The translations under genes were made by a program, and so were the position numbers. From assembly GCA_028285145.1 (NCBI GenBank), contig JANQQC010000048.1:20277-84276 (forward strand): DNA of 64,000 nucleotides, written 5' to 3'. Every line of letters begins with the position of its first letter. Positions within the stretch are counted from its first letter, which is position 1. The notes under the pieces were generated by a model. The model searched no databases, was not told the DNA's origin, and saw only the letters and a list, made by a program, of their open reading frames with translations. Shown in pieces: positions 35,572 through 44,871 of the stretch. The stretch comes from Hyphomonadaceae bacterium. Lineage in GTDB: Bacteria; Pseudomonadota; Alphaproteobacteria; Caulobacterales; Hyphomonadaceae.

Positions 35572-36966
35572 TCAACCTGGCCCGCGCCGCCACGGAAAGC
35601 GGCGTTCGGGCCGGTTGGTTTCCTTTTCGGCCTCTTCTTCGATGGCGGCCGGGGTAACGTCCTCCGGTGCCGTTCTGTCGAGGCGGGCCTTGGGAGCGGG
35701 TGGCTGCCAGGCGCGCAGGCGCTGGCCGATGGCGACGTAGAAGTCCGGGATGAGCTGCTCCAGATCATCCACAAAATTGCGGACCTGAATGAAGCGGCCC
35801 TGCGGCATGCGTACCATGCAGATTTCGAGTGTCTTCGGGGCAAGGTCGGGATGCCGGCTGGCAGCGATGTTTACGTCCTCGCGTAGCTCTTTCAGCGTGT
35901 GCTGCGAGAAGCCGCGGCGCGGCCAGTGCACGCGGACATAAATGTCATCAGCATCGACGTCTTTCAGTTGACGGAGCTGCCAGTTGATGCGCGCGGCCGT
36001 GCTCTGGCGATCTGTCGGGGCGTCCAGCGTCATGCTGGCCATCATGCTCCGGGCACGGACGTCCACGCAGATGTCTATATCGGCTGCGGCTCCCGGGACG
36101 ATCAGCGATGAGACGAGGTGCTGAGAGCTGGCGAAGCGCTCTGAGTCTTCCCTGATGCGCCGTTGATGATCGCTAGCCTGTGCGCGGGTTAGCCGGGCAC
36201 GAACCGTTGCGCCGGTCTGCCGCGAAAGGCTGAGACAGAGATCGTGGGTTTCCTGATGCCAGGCTGAGATGACGGCTCGAACATCCGCAGACATCGCGCC
36301 CGGCTGCCGTCCTGCGGAGATATCTCGAACAAGGTCAGGCCATTCGGGCGGCATTCGAGAGAAGCCGCGAACCCCGGTGCTTTCATGCGCGAGGAACCTG
36401 CGCAACTCATTCAGGATAAAGCGCTGGTCCGTGTCCTGAACATCATCGTTCGTGATCAGGAGGTCGGCCTCGGTCAGCAGCCGCATCCATGACCAATGGT
36501 ATAGCGAAACTTTTGGCGAACCGCGTGTGGAGAGTTCAACGGGATGATGAGACGGGGTGGCTGCATATTCATTCGAAATGGTAATGACAGCGTCGATATC
36601 GTTGGTTTTGGCGAGGCGCAGATAGCTGCTGATCTGGTCGCTGCGCAGATCTGTGTTGCCGATCTTGGCCTCGATGAGCGCGGTCCATCTTGAGCTTCCC
36701 GTCCGCACGGAGATCAGACCGTCGGGTCGTCCGGTTATCTGGTCTTCGCCTTTCTGGAAGACGACCTCTGTGAAGGTTTCCACCCGCGAATTCGGTCCGA
36801 CGGGCCGTCCCACGCTCGACAGCAGTGAATTGGCGTATTCGTCCACATTGGTCAGACAGGCGAGAAAGATAGAGGTAGCCCGTCCTTCCTTCGATGTTTC
36901 AGCCAGCACGGGAAACAGCCGTGCGCGTTCGCCAGATCTCAAGAAATCAGGTTTGTTCGTGTACAA
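35572..36966 (-). CDS. PD-(D/E)XK nuclease-like protein of unknown function
   Basis: A 464-residue soluble protein. The N-terminal domain has GRPDGLISV (P81-D82), LIEAKIG (E99, K101) and QISSY (Q111, Y115), the PD-x-ExK-QxxxY pattern of the restriction-endonuclease/RecB fold. The remaining ~300 residues show alpha/beta character, with a possible duplicated strand region, and no motif I recognise. It uses a TTG start with GGGAG about seven bases upstream. It is convergent with rhlE (six bases between stops). Similar large proteins are annotated as hypothetical; a defence or DNA-repair role is inference. Confidence 0.65.
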   Translation of the reverse strand: MYTNKPDFLRSGERARLFPVLAETSKEGRATSIFLACLTNVDEYANSLLSSVGRPVGPNSRVETFTEVVFQKGEDQITGRPDGLISVRTGSSRWTALIEAKIGNTDLRSDQISSYLRLAKTNDIDAVITISNEYAATPSHHPVELSTRGSPKVSLYHWSWMRLLTEADLLITNDDVQDTDQRFILNELRRFLAHESTGVRGFSRMPPEWPDLVRDISAGRQPGAMSADVRAVISAWHQETHDLCLSLSRQTGATVRARLTRAQASDHQRRIREDSERFASSQHLVSSLIVPGAAADIDICVDVRARSMMASMTLDAPTDRQSTAARINWQLRQLKDVDADDIYVRVHWPRRGFSQHTLKELREDVNIAASRHPDLAPKTLEICMVRMPQGRFIQVRNFVDDLEQLIPDFYVAIGQRLRAWQPPAPKARLDRTAPEDVTPAAIEEEAEKETNRPERRFPWRRGPG

Positions 36967-37051
36967 TGAAGGCTCCCAGCCGAGCGTCGCTTATTGTGCG
37001 TCCCAGTAGTGAGCGTATATTTATTTTTGATGTTTTTTCCAAGAGAAAATC

Positions 37052-37084
37052 GATGCGCCTGCGAGCAAATTTCGCAGGCGCATC
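37052..37084 (-). terminator. Rho-independent terminator of the pirin gene
   Basis: A perfect 13-bp stem with a seven-base loop (arms GATGCGCCTGCGA and TCGCAGGCGCATC). In the minus-strand direction it is followed by GATTTTCTCTT, and it begins seven bases after the stop codon. Confidence 0.8.
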
Positions 37085-37090
37085 CGCTCT

Positions 37091-37786
37091 CTAAATCGTG
37101 TCAACGAGCACGATTTCGGCGTCTTTGATGCCTTCGAGGGTGAGGTTTGTCTCACCCGTAATTGCGGCCCCATCGCGCGTTTTGAGCGTTTCTCCGTTCA
37201 GGCGCACCGATCCGGCAGCCAAAACGAGGTACCCTTTGCGGCCCGCTCCGATCTGATAGGTGAGCGATTGGCCCGCCTTCAGGGTCGCACCGAGAACTTT
37301 TGCGTCCTGCCGGATGGTCAGGGCGTCATCCTCGTCGGCACCGGAGGCAAGCACTGCCCACTGGCCGGCGCGATCGCCTTTTGGGAAGGCCTTGGCACCC
37401 CAGCCGGGTGTTCCGCCCTGCTCTCGTGGTTCGATCCACAGCTGGAAGATTTGCGTGGCTTCCTCTTCGGCGTTCCACTCGGAATGCTGGACGCCAGAGC
37501 CGGCGCTCATCACCTGAACATCACCCGCTTCGGTGCGGCCCTTGTTTCCCATGGAGTCTTCATGGGTGATCGCGCCATTGCGGACATAGGTGATGATTTC
37601 CATCGACTCGTGGCCGTGCGGCGGAAAGCCGGTCCCGGCCCGGATCGTATCGTCATTCCAGACCCGCAGCTTCCCGTGGCCCATCCTGTCGGGGTTGAAG
37701 TAATGGGAAAAGGAGAAGTGGTAACGGGCGTTCAGCCAGTCATTGTCGAACCGGCCGAGATCTTCAAAGCGTCTGATGTCAATCAT
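37091..37786 (-). CDS. Pirin family protein (bicupin)
   Basis: A 231-residue double cupin protein. Metal-binding residues are visible in FPPHGHESMEIITYV and in SGVQHSEWNAEE, as in E. coli YhhW-like pirins that can show quercetin 2,3-dioxygenase activity. The cellular role of bacterial pirins is generally unclear. It is a single gene with its own terminator downstream. Confidence 0.93.
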   Translation of the reverse strand: MIDIRRFEDLGRFDNDWLNARYHFSFSHYFNPDRMGHGKLRVWNDDTIRAGTGFPPHGHESMEIITYVRNGAITHEDSMGNKGRTEAGDVQVMSAGSGVQHSEWNAEEEATQIFQLWIEPREQGGTPGWGAKAFPKGDRAGQWAVLASGADEDDALTIRQDAKVLGATLKAGQSLTYQIGAGRKGYLVLAAGSVRLNGETLKTRDGAAITGETNLTLEGIKDAEIVLVDTI

Positions 37787-37884
37787 ATCGCGCTCCTCTG
37801 CTTAGTGTTGCGTTGAAGCGGATATGGCCCGGTCACGCGCCCGTGATTAGGCGCAGGACCGGCATAAGTGTTGTGCGTGTCTGC

Positions 37885-38802
37885 TTAGACCGGCGGATAT
37901 GGAAACACAGACGTCGTTGCGCCAAGATCGGTGTAGTCGTTCTCCATGGCGGGGATGGCCTGCTCGATGATGGAAGACGGGTCCCAGCCTTCGAGACGGG
38001 CGAGGGACTTCACCGGACGAGGCTGGTCGAACAGGACGAGCTCGTTTCCGCGCACACCGAAGATCTGGCCGGACGTGGATTTCGCATCGTCCGCACACAG
38101 CGCAATGGCGAGCTGGGCGACCTGATCGGCGCGCATGGCGTTTTTCATGCGCTCCACGCGCTGAGCGGACGCCTCGTCGGTTACCGGGATCGAGGCGATC
38201 ATGCGCGTCCATGCGAAAGGCGCGATGATGTTGGAGCGGACATTCTTCCGCTCGCCTTCCATGGCGATGATGCGGGAGAGGCCCATAATGCCGAGCTTGG
38301 CGGCCGCATAGTTCGCCTGGCCGATATTGCCGATCAGGCCGGAGGTGGAGGTGAAGAGAACGAACGCGCCGTCTTCCTGTTCGCGGAAGTGTCCGATGCC
38401 GGCGCGGGTCACGTTGTAGGAGCCGTGCAGGTGGACATCGATCACCGCTTTCCAGTCGGCTTCGGACATCTTGTGAAACATGCCATCACGCAGGATGCCG
38501 GCCGGGTTGATGATAGCGTGTAGACCGCCGAATTCGTCCTTTGCCTGCTCGACCATGGCTTCAACCGCGCCGAAGTCGGTGACGCTGTCTGAGTTGGAGA
38601 CCGCTTCGCCACCAGCCGCGCGAATTTCGCTGGCGACGGTTTCGGCAGGTCCGGCATCGCCTTCATCACCGCCGGAGAGTCCACCGCCGAGATCGTTGAC
38701 GACGACTTTCGCGCCTTCGCGCGCGGCGAGCAGGGCGCATTCACGGCCAATTCCGTTCCCGCCACCTGTGATGAGAACTGTTTTCCCGTCGAGTACGCCC
38801 AT
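37885..38802 (-). CDS. SDR-family oxidoreductase, multifunctional-enzyme-2-like
   Basis: A 305-residue classical SDR with ITGGGNGIG (11-19), VVNDLGGG of the MFE-2/17-beta-HSD4 type, Ser in TSTSG (154) and Tyr/Lys in NYAAAK (Y165, K169). The usual NNAG structural motif reads NPAG (99-102), where Pro replaces the second Asn. Other family members of this kind act on 3-hydroxyacyl-CoA, suggesting lipid metabolism, but no neighbours confirm this. Confidence 0.9.
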   Translation of the reverse strand: MGVLDGKTVLITGGGNGIGRECALLAAREGAKVVVNDLGGGLSGGDEGDAGPAETVASEIRAAGGEAVSNSDSVTDFGAVEAMVEQAKDEFGGLHAIINPAGILRDGMFHKMSEADWKAVIDVHLHGSYNVTRAGIGHFREQEDGAFVLFTSTSGLIGNIGQANYAAAKLGIMGLSRIIAMEGERKNVRSNIIAPFAWTRMIASIPVTDEASAQRVERMKNAMRADQVAQLAIALCADDAKSTSGQIFGVRGNELVLFDQPRPVKSLARLEGWDPSSIIEQAIPAMENDYTDLGATTSVFPYPPV

Positions 38803-38868
38803 GATGAATCTCCCAATCTGTATGTGGCGCGGACGATAAGGCCGACAGCGCAGATTGGAAGAGTGGTT

Positions 38869-39462
38869 CTAGCGGGCTGTGTCCTGAAAGCGCGGCGGGA
38901 CGGTCGAGTCGAAGCGGGGACGGATGCCGGTGGAGAGGAAGACTACGCGTTCGATGGCGGGGAAGAAGCGGATGGAGTCGAGCACCGGATTCACCCAGTT
39001 TGTCATCGTGCAGTAGTGGGTGTTCTTCGCGCGGCGATGATGGGCCGCGTGATGGAGCGGGTTCTGGATCAACCCGGTGCGTTGCAGGGCGCGGATGAAG
39101 GGGCCGTTTTCACGGCCTGTTCTGTGAGATGCGCCGTGGACCTCATTCGCGAATAGGCCGAAGAATACGAAAGAACCACTGAGAGTTGTAAAGCTATCCA
39201 AAAAGAGGAGCAGCAATGCTGTTGCTGCGCAGACCATCCAGACTTCGCGATTCCGCTTCCATACTGTGCCGGTCAGGAAGAAGCGGGGCCGCTTGTGATG
39301 TTCCTGATTCATGTAGATGGCGTGGCCGATCACAGGCCAGGACGGGTCACCGTATCGGTCCTGAAACCAGTGAATGACGCCCGTTGCGAAATCCGCCAGC
39401 AAAAGGCCAGCGAGAACCTGACCTGCGACCCAAAGCGCAGGCATTATCCAGCAAGTATCCAT
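38869..39462 (-). CDS. CarF/TMEM189-like lipid desaturase (candidate plasmanylethanolamine desaturase)
   Basis: A 197-residue membrane protein with hydrophobic segments near 7-24 and 75-105. Its histidines are spaced as in the CarF/PEDS1 lipid desaturase domain (Pfam TMEM189_B_dom/Kua-type): H31 in GVIHWFQD, H47, H55-H56 in QEHHKRP, H109 and H113 in EVHGASH, and H137-H138 with H141-H142 in PLHHAAHH, plus H149. CarF of Myxococcus and human PEDS1 introduce the vinyl-ether bond of plasmalogens with oxygen. Homology is inferred from this pattern; activity here is untested. It is single, downstream of the SDR on the other side of a 66-base gap. Confidence 0.82.
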   Translation of the reverse strand: MDTCWIMPALWVAGQVLAGLLLADFATGVIHWFQDRYGDPSWPVIGHAIYMNQEHHKRPRFFLTGTVWKRNREVWMVCAATALLLLFLDSFTTLSGSFVFFGLFANEVHGASHRTGRENGPFIRALQRTGLIQNPLHHAAHHRRAKNTHYCTMTNWVNPVLDSIRFFPAIERVVFLSTGIRPRFDSTVPPRFQDTAR

Positions 39463-39591
39463 GAAGCCCTCTCATATTTCGACTGAGGGTTGCAAAACAG
39501 GAAAATAAAACCAGAGTTGTATTTGGGATGTTTTCGCCTAGAACGGGAAGTTGCGCTTGCGTTTGGCGGCCCCTGTCTTTAGTCCGCCGCG

Positions 39592-40095
39592 ATGCTTGAA
39601 ATTGTTCCGGAAAATCCAGCGCAGCACGCCGACGCCATCGAAGCGCTCTATGACCGGACGTTCGGGCCCGGGCACTTTGCGAAAACGGCCGAACGCCTGC
39701 GCGAATGGAATGTCTCACTGCCGGATATTAGCCGGGTCGCACTGATCGACGGGGCCGTGGTCGGGGCCTGCCGTGTCTGGCCGATCACCGTCAGCGATAC
39801 GCCGGCGTTATTCTATGGACCGGTCGCGGTGCGGCCATCCCAGCAGGGCGCACGATTGGGTCTGTCGATCACCGGAGAGGCGATAGAGGCGGGCACTGCA
39901 GCAGGTTGGGGCGCGGCGGTGCTCATCGGCGCGCCGCGCTACTTCGGGGAGATTGGTTTCCGCGTTGTCCCATCCGGAACACTTGCAATGCCGGGACCGC
40001 AGGATCAGGGGCGCATCATGGTGCGCGATCTGGCAGGGGATGCAGACGCGCTTAGCGGCGTTGTCACCGCCCCTCGCGTTGCCAGGCGAGGATAA
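39592..40095 (+). CDS. GNAT-family N-acetyltransferase
   Basis: A 167-residue protein of the YhbS-like GNAT kind: ALFYGPVAVRPSQQGARLGLSI carries the acetyl-CoA loop, followed by GAPRYFGEIGFRVV. Its last 32 bases overlap tail-to-tail with the opposite-strand gene ending at 40064. Substrate unknown. Confidence 0.85.
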   Translation: MLEIVPENPAQHADAIEALYDRTFGPGHFAKTAERLREWNVSLPDISRVALIDGAVVGACRVWPITVSDTPALFYGPVAVRPSQQGARLGLSITGEAIEAGTAAGWGAAVLIGAPRYFGEIGFRVVPSGTLAMPGPQDQGRIMVRDLAGDADALSGVVTAPRVARRG

Positions 40096-42103
40096 GCAAG
40101 ACGGCGATCAGGAGCGCAGCGAGCAGGCCGGGTAGCAGAGGCTGGCTGGTTGAGGAGCGCACCGCATAGGCCCCGCGTTCGCGCAGGCCAATCCAGTTGC
40201 CGCCGGCAGCATCACCGCGCTGTCCGACCCTGCGCACATCTGGCAGTCCGCCGCCGGACTCGTTTGCCCGGAAAACACCGCCGCGCGTTTCCGACGCCAG
40301 CGGCTGAAGAATGTCCGTGATAGACCGCAGGTCCGCATATTCGCGCGGATTGGCCGGGCCGTTAAGCGCGACAGCTTCGAGGCCGCCGGATTCGGCGCGA
40401 TAAAGCCCGAGTTGATCAATCGGAGCCTCAGCGGAGAATTGCCCCGGACCATCCTCGCGCCAGTCAGGCGTCATGCGGCGACCTTCGGGTGTCTCGATTA
40501 CGAGGGGCGGTGCGATGTCGGAGACGGTGCGCAGGCGCACGCGGGCTGTGTCGCCCTCGGCGACGAGTTCGAGGCGGCGTTCCTCCAGCTCCGGTTCCTT
40601 CATCATCCAGTGCACGAGGCGGCGGATGAGCTCTGCGAAGGGTCCCCCGCCTTCATGGCCACGGGCCCACAGCCAGATCTGATCGGACATCAACTGGCCA
40701 ACCCGGCCGTCACCAACGCGGTCGACGATGAGCAGAGGGGCACCGTCGGGACCTGACAAGAGGACATCGCCCGCCTTTGCATCGGCCCCGATATAGCGGA
40801 GCCAGCCGCCCCAGTTTTGTCCTGACAGGGGCGCTGTGACCGAGTGGCGTTGACCTGCCTCGGTGATCTCCGGGACGAAGTGGCCGGTGCCGATGCGTCC
40901 GGTCGCGGTTGCCGGAAGCACCGAGGCGAGGGAGGTGCGCGCGAGGCTGGCCGGGCCGGCAAACGGCTCACCGGCGACGATGAGCAGGGCCCCGCCTTCG
41001 TCGACATAGCGCGCCATGTTGGAGAGGTACTCCATTGTGACGACGCCGCGGCGCTCATACTGGTCGAAGATGATCAGGTCGAAATCTGAGAGCTTCTGTT
41101 CGAACAGTTCTTCGGTGGGGAAGGCGATCAGCGCCAGTTCCTCAATCGGGGTGATGTCCTGCTTGAAGGGTGGGCGCAGGATGGTGAAGTGCACGAGATC
41201 GACGGACGGGTCCGACTTCAAGAGATCGCGCCAGACCCGGCCAGCTGAGTTTGGGCGACCCGTGACGAGCAGGACGCGCAGGCGGTCACGCACGCCGGAG
41301 AGATTTGCGGCGGTGCGGTTATTAGCGAGGGTGAGTTCCTCATCTCCCGGCGGAGCTTCGATGACGACGACATTCCCGCCGCGCCGTTCGATCTCTATGG
41401 GTAGCGGTGTGTCTTCGCCCGTCGGCACCGAGACAAGGGCGGGGGTCCCGCCATTGAGAGAGACCGACAGCAGCACTGAAGCCGCGCGGGGATCCTCGAC
41501 ACGGATAACATATTCTGCCGTCTCCCCGACGATGCCGAAGTTCGGACCATCGACGATTTCGACTCGGCGGTCGCCGCGGTCCGGGTCGCCGACGACAACA
41601 CCATGAATGGGGCCGAGGTCGCTCAGACGGCTTGTGTCTTCGGGGATGTCATGAACCTGCCCGTCCGTCACGAAGATGGCCCCGGCGATGCGATCTCGCG
41701 GAACATCCGCCATCGCGCCTTCAAGCGCTGCGACGAGGTTGGTGCCGTCTGATTGCGTGTCGCTTTCGACGATGCGGAGTTCAAATGCGCCGTCCGCCTC
41801 AATCGACTCCTCAAGGCTGTCGAACGCGGCCTGCGCGGCGGCGGTGCGGGTCTCGAAATCCATGCTCTCTGAGCGATCCAGCACCAACGCCGCGACGGAC
41901 GGCAGGGGCTCGCGCTCTTCCTGAATGATGGCCGGATTTGAGATTGCGGCAGCGAGCAGCGTCAGCGCGAGGCCCCGTGTCAGCCACGCCCGGCCGCGCA
42001 GGATAAGATAGGCGAGCCATGCGAGACCGGCGACAGCGATCAAGGCGTAGAGCCATGGCCAGCCGATGAGCGGATCGAAACCGATGCGGGTGACGTCAAT
42101 CAT
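40064..42103 (-). CDS. Membrane-anchored vWA/glutamine-amidotransferase-like protein of a MoxR cluster
   Basis: A 679-residue envelope protein. Two N-terminal hydrophobic segments are followed by LVLDRSESMDF, a MIDAS-like DxSxS of a von Willebrand factor A type domain. An alpha/beta region with DLIIFDQYERRG and GGALLIVAG resembles class I glutamine amidotransferase-like domains lacking obvious catalytic residues. A single membrane segment closes the protein (LLPGLLAALLIAVLLIL). Family commonly annotated as 'membrane protein' in alphaproteobacterial moxR-DUF58-DUF4159 clusters. Its start overlaps the DUF4159 gene stop by four bases. Confidence 0.8.
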   Translation of the reverse strand: MIDVTRIGFDPLIGWPWLYALIAVAGLAWLAYLILRGRAWLTRGLALTLLAAAISNPAIIQEEREPLPSVAALVLDRSESMDFETRTAAAQAAFDSLEESIEADGAFELRIVESDTQSDGTNLVAALEGAMADVPRDRIAGAIFVTDGQVHDIPEDTSRLSDLGPIHGVVVGDPDRGDRRVEIVDGPNFGIVGETAEYVIRVEDPRAASVLLSVSLNGGTPALVSVPTGEDTPLPIEIERRGGNVVVIEAPPGDEELTLANNRTAANLSGVRDRLRVLLVTGRPNSAGRVWRDLLKSDPSVDLVHFTILRPPFKQDITPIEELALIAFPTEELFEQKLSDFDLIIFDQYERRGVVTMEYLSNMARYVDEGGALLIVAGEPFAGPASLARTSLASVLPATATGRIGTGHFVPEITEAGQRHSVTAPLSGQNWGGWLRYIGADAKAGDVLLSGPDGAPLLIVDRVGDGRVGQLMSDQIWLWARGHEGGGPFAELIRRLVHWMMKEPELEERRLELVAEGDTARVRLRTVSDIAPPLVIETPEGRRMTPDWREDGPGQFSAEAPIDQLGLYRAESGGLEAVALNGPANPREYADLRSITDILQPLASETRGGVFRANESGGGLPDVRRVGQRGDAAGGNWIGLRERGAYAVRSSTSQPLLPGLLAALLIAVLLILAWQREGR

Positions 42104-44871
42104 TGCGGGCCGCCATCCATGATGGAGCCGGGAAGGTCATCGAGGTCGAAGTCCTCCTCGGTGTCCTCCTCGCTCAAACGCTCAAGCAGGGCGGGCAGGT
42201 GGACCTGATCTTCCTTATAGCTGCCGGTGAGGACGTACATGACGAGATTGACGCCGAACCGGTTTGCCATTTCGCGCTGGGTCTGGCCGCCATCGACCGA
42301 GTAGAGCGGGCGACCTCGTTCATCGACAGCCCAAGCCGAGGCCCAGTCAGCATCGCCGATAAACAGGCGCGAGACACCATCGCCGCGCGCGGGTTGTCCG
42401 GCGCTTGGCGGGGCTTCGATCCACAGGCGGCGGTCGTCATAGCGGCCGGGGAAGCCGTCGATCAGGTAGAAGCTCTTGGTAAGGACGTGGTCATTTGGGA
42501 CAGGAGCAACAGGCGGCGCATCGAGACCAGCGAGAAGGCCTTCAAGGCTCGCGACATTGGAGTCCGATCCGACGTCGCCGCCTTTACGCGTGTCGATCAC
42601 CAGAGCGCCGCCTCCGCGGAGATAGGCGTTTAAGCGATCGATTGCGGTTTCCGACAACGGGTCCGCAGCGTCCGGGACAGCGTAATAGATCAGCGGATAG
42701 AGATCGAGCGCGTCGGTTTCCAGATCGAGACTGTGAGTCTCCGCCGGCTCGACCGATGAACGCAGGAACAGAACGCGGGCGAGGCCTTCCAGCCCTGCTC
42801 GCGTCGCCCGGTCGAGGGGTTTGTCGCCGGTCTCGACATAGGCGAGCCGGAAATCGAGGGCGGCTTCGACGTCCTTGGTGAACTCTCCGGAGTCCTGTGC
42901 TTCGGAGATGGTTGGGACCAGCATGGCTGCGCCGATGACCACTGCAGCCGCCGACGCGGATTTCCGGGAGAAGCGGATGCGCCCAGCGACGATCAGCGCG
43001 ATCAGGAGGTCGAGGGCGAGCAGTAGAGCGGCGGCGGTCAGGAAGGGGCCGCCGAGACGGAGGCTGGTCGCTTCGGCATCACCAAGCAGCGTGGCGGAGG
43101 CCGGCCAGTCGGAAATAGGCGTCGGGCGAACGTCGCGTCCGGCATTGATGGCCCGCGTGCCGGACGGGCCACGGTAGAGACCGGGCGGGTTAGTTTCCGA
43201 CGGGACAGCGTTCACGAAATCGCCGGCCTGTAGCGGGGCAGCTGTGTCGGCTGGCGGGACAAGCCGGCCATAGGCGTCCAGCACAAGGCGGGGCACGTAG
43301 GCTCCGTCTTCATCAGTCGTAGCTTCTCCGCGCCCGGCGGCGATCGAGCGGCGCAGCATGTCCACGAACAGGCCGTGATATGGCAGGTCCGACCATGCCG
43401 GACCTGCTGTCACGTGAAAGAGGATCACCGAGCCGGCTCCCCGCCGTTCAGCAGTGACAAGCGGGGAGCCATCCGCGAGACGCGCCCAGGTCTTTGTCTG
43501 CAGGTCCGGTGCGGGCTGGGCGAGGACTTGCTGGCGCACGCGAGCATCTGCAGGCGGGCTCAGTCCAGCAAAAGGTGAGGTTTCGGGGAACGAGCCGATA
43601 GCCTGCGGTTCGTCCCATGCAAGCGCGCCGCCGAGAGCACGGGAGGATCGCCGGAGCGGGGTGGGGACGAGGGCGTCACCCTGCGCGGCGAGACGCGGCC
43701 CGGCGAAGCGGATAAGCGCCCCTCCCTCCTCAATCCATGTGGTGAGTGCCGTGCGTTCCGAAGCCGACAGCCGCCCAATATCCGTGACGATGATCGCGTC
43801 TGGGCCGTTCGCGACAAGGTCTGTCAGTTCGCCTTCCGTGAGCCGCGCGAACGGTTCAAGTGCCTTGCGGACATAGTGGACGTCAGACAGGAGCGGTTGC
43901 GCCGTGTCACCGCCGGACACGAGGCCGACGCGGCGAACTCGGTCTGTTGAGTCCCAGAGCCAGACGCTGCCTGCGGTTGGCCGGGTGGTAAGCGCAAAGC
44001 GCGACACGCGGGAAAGCGCGGCGGCGGGAAGCTCGAAGGTGGCTGATGCTTCTGTTTCGCCGGGCTCGAAGGTCGCTTCTGATGTGGCGAGCGCTGCGCC
44101 TTCAAGAGTGAGCGCGGAAACGAAGACATCCGCCGTTCCCGCGCTTGACGCGCGGCGGAGTGTCGCTGAAGCGCTCTCGGCATCAACCGTCAGGCCCGTG
44201 ATCGCCATCGGGCCGCGTGGCGGCGCTGCGTACACGGACAATGCGCCATAGTCCGCGAGCGCGGCGGCAAAGCTCGTTCCGCCTTCTGCACCAAGCCCGT
44301 CGCTCGCCCAGAGGATACGGGCCGGGCGAATGCCGGAGGCTTCGAGGCGTTCGAGCGCATCCGCGCGGTCAGGAGCCCATGCCACTGGCGCAAGTGAGGC
44401 GATACGGCGGCTGACTTCGGTGCGCGAGAGACGCAGGGCCGGATCAATCGGGAGAGACTTCGGCGTGGTGAGAAGGAGATGGACAGGAGCGTCGCGGCCG
44501 ACGGAGTCGAGTGCGGCGGTCGCGGCCTCTGTCAGTTCGTTCCAGCGCGCCGCGCTGCGCCAGCCATCGTCGATCACGATAAGAAGTGCGCCGTCGGCGG
44601 GTTCGGCGCGGTTTGCGCCGGGGGCGTAGATGGGCTGGGCGAGGCCCGCCAAAGCGAGTGCGGCGGCAAGCGTCCGGATGAGGAGGATCCACCAGGGTGT
44701 CCGCGCTGGTGTCTCCTCGCGGGGATCGACCCCATCGAGCAGGCGCATGGAGGGCAGCTCGACATCCTTTGGCGTTGGCGGGGTTGCGCGCAGCACCCAC
44801 CAGATCACCGGAAGGGCAATCAGCCCGAGCAGCGCCAGAGGCGCGCCGAAGAGGAACGGGCCAAGAGTCAT
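42100..44871 (-). CDS. BatA-like/DUF4159 membrane protein
   Basis: A 923-residue protein. It has an N-terminal BatA-type region with two membrane segments (residues ~5-30 and ~60-85), a long periplasmic part, a membrane segment near residues ~620-645 and a second one shortly after (AAVVIGAAMLV). The C-terminal ~220 residues match the DUF4159 pattern (DFRLAYVETGD, LYPLIYYAVPDAAD, LRGGGALVIDTRKGG). It is coupled to both neighbours by four-base ATGA overlaps. Function in the envelope is unknown. Confidence 0.85.
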   Translation of the reverse strand: MTLGPFLFGAPLALLGLIALPVIWWVLRATPPTPKDVELPSMRLLDGVDPREETPARTPWWILLIRTLAAALALAGLAQPIYAPGANRAEPADGALLIVIDDGWRSAARWNELTEAATAALDSVGRDAPVHLLLTTPKSLPIDPALRLSRTEVSRRIASLAPVAWAPDRADALERLEASGIRPARILWASDGLGAEGGTSFAAALADYGALSVYAAPPRGPMAITGLTVDAESASATLRRASSAGTADVFVSALTLEGAALATSEATFEPGETEASATFELPAAALSRVSRFALTTRPTAGSVWLWDSTDRVRRVGLVSGGDTAQPLLSDVHYVRKALEPFARLTEGELTDLVANGPDAIIVTDIGRLSASERTALTTWIEEGGALIRFAGPRLAAQGDALVPTPLRRSSRALGGALAWDEPQAIGSFPETSPFAGLSPPADARVRQQVLAQPAPDLQTKTWARLADGSPLVTAERRGAGSVILFHVTAGPAWSDLPYHGLFVDMLRRSIAAGRGEATTDEDGAYVPRLVLDAYGRLVPPADTAAPLQAGDFVNAVPSETNPPGLYRGPSGTRAINAGRDVRPTPISDWPASATLLGDAEATSLRLGGPFLTAAALLLALDLLIALIVAGRIRFSRKSASAAAVVIGAAMLVPTISEAQDSGEFTKDVEAALDFRLAYVETGDKPLDRATRAGLEGLARVLFLRSSVEPAETHSLDLETDALDLYPLIYYAVPDAADPLSETAIDRLNAYLRGGGALVIDTRKGGDVGSDSNVASLEGLLAGLDAPPVAPVPNDHVLTKSFYLIDGFPGRYDDRRLWIEAPPSAGQPARGDGVSRLFIGDADWASAWAVDERGRPLYSVDGGQTQREMANRFGVNLVMYVLTGSYKEDQVHLPALLERLSEEDTEEDFDLDDLPGSIMDGGPQ

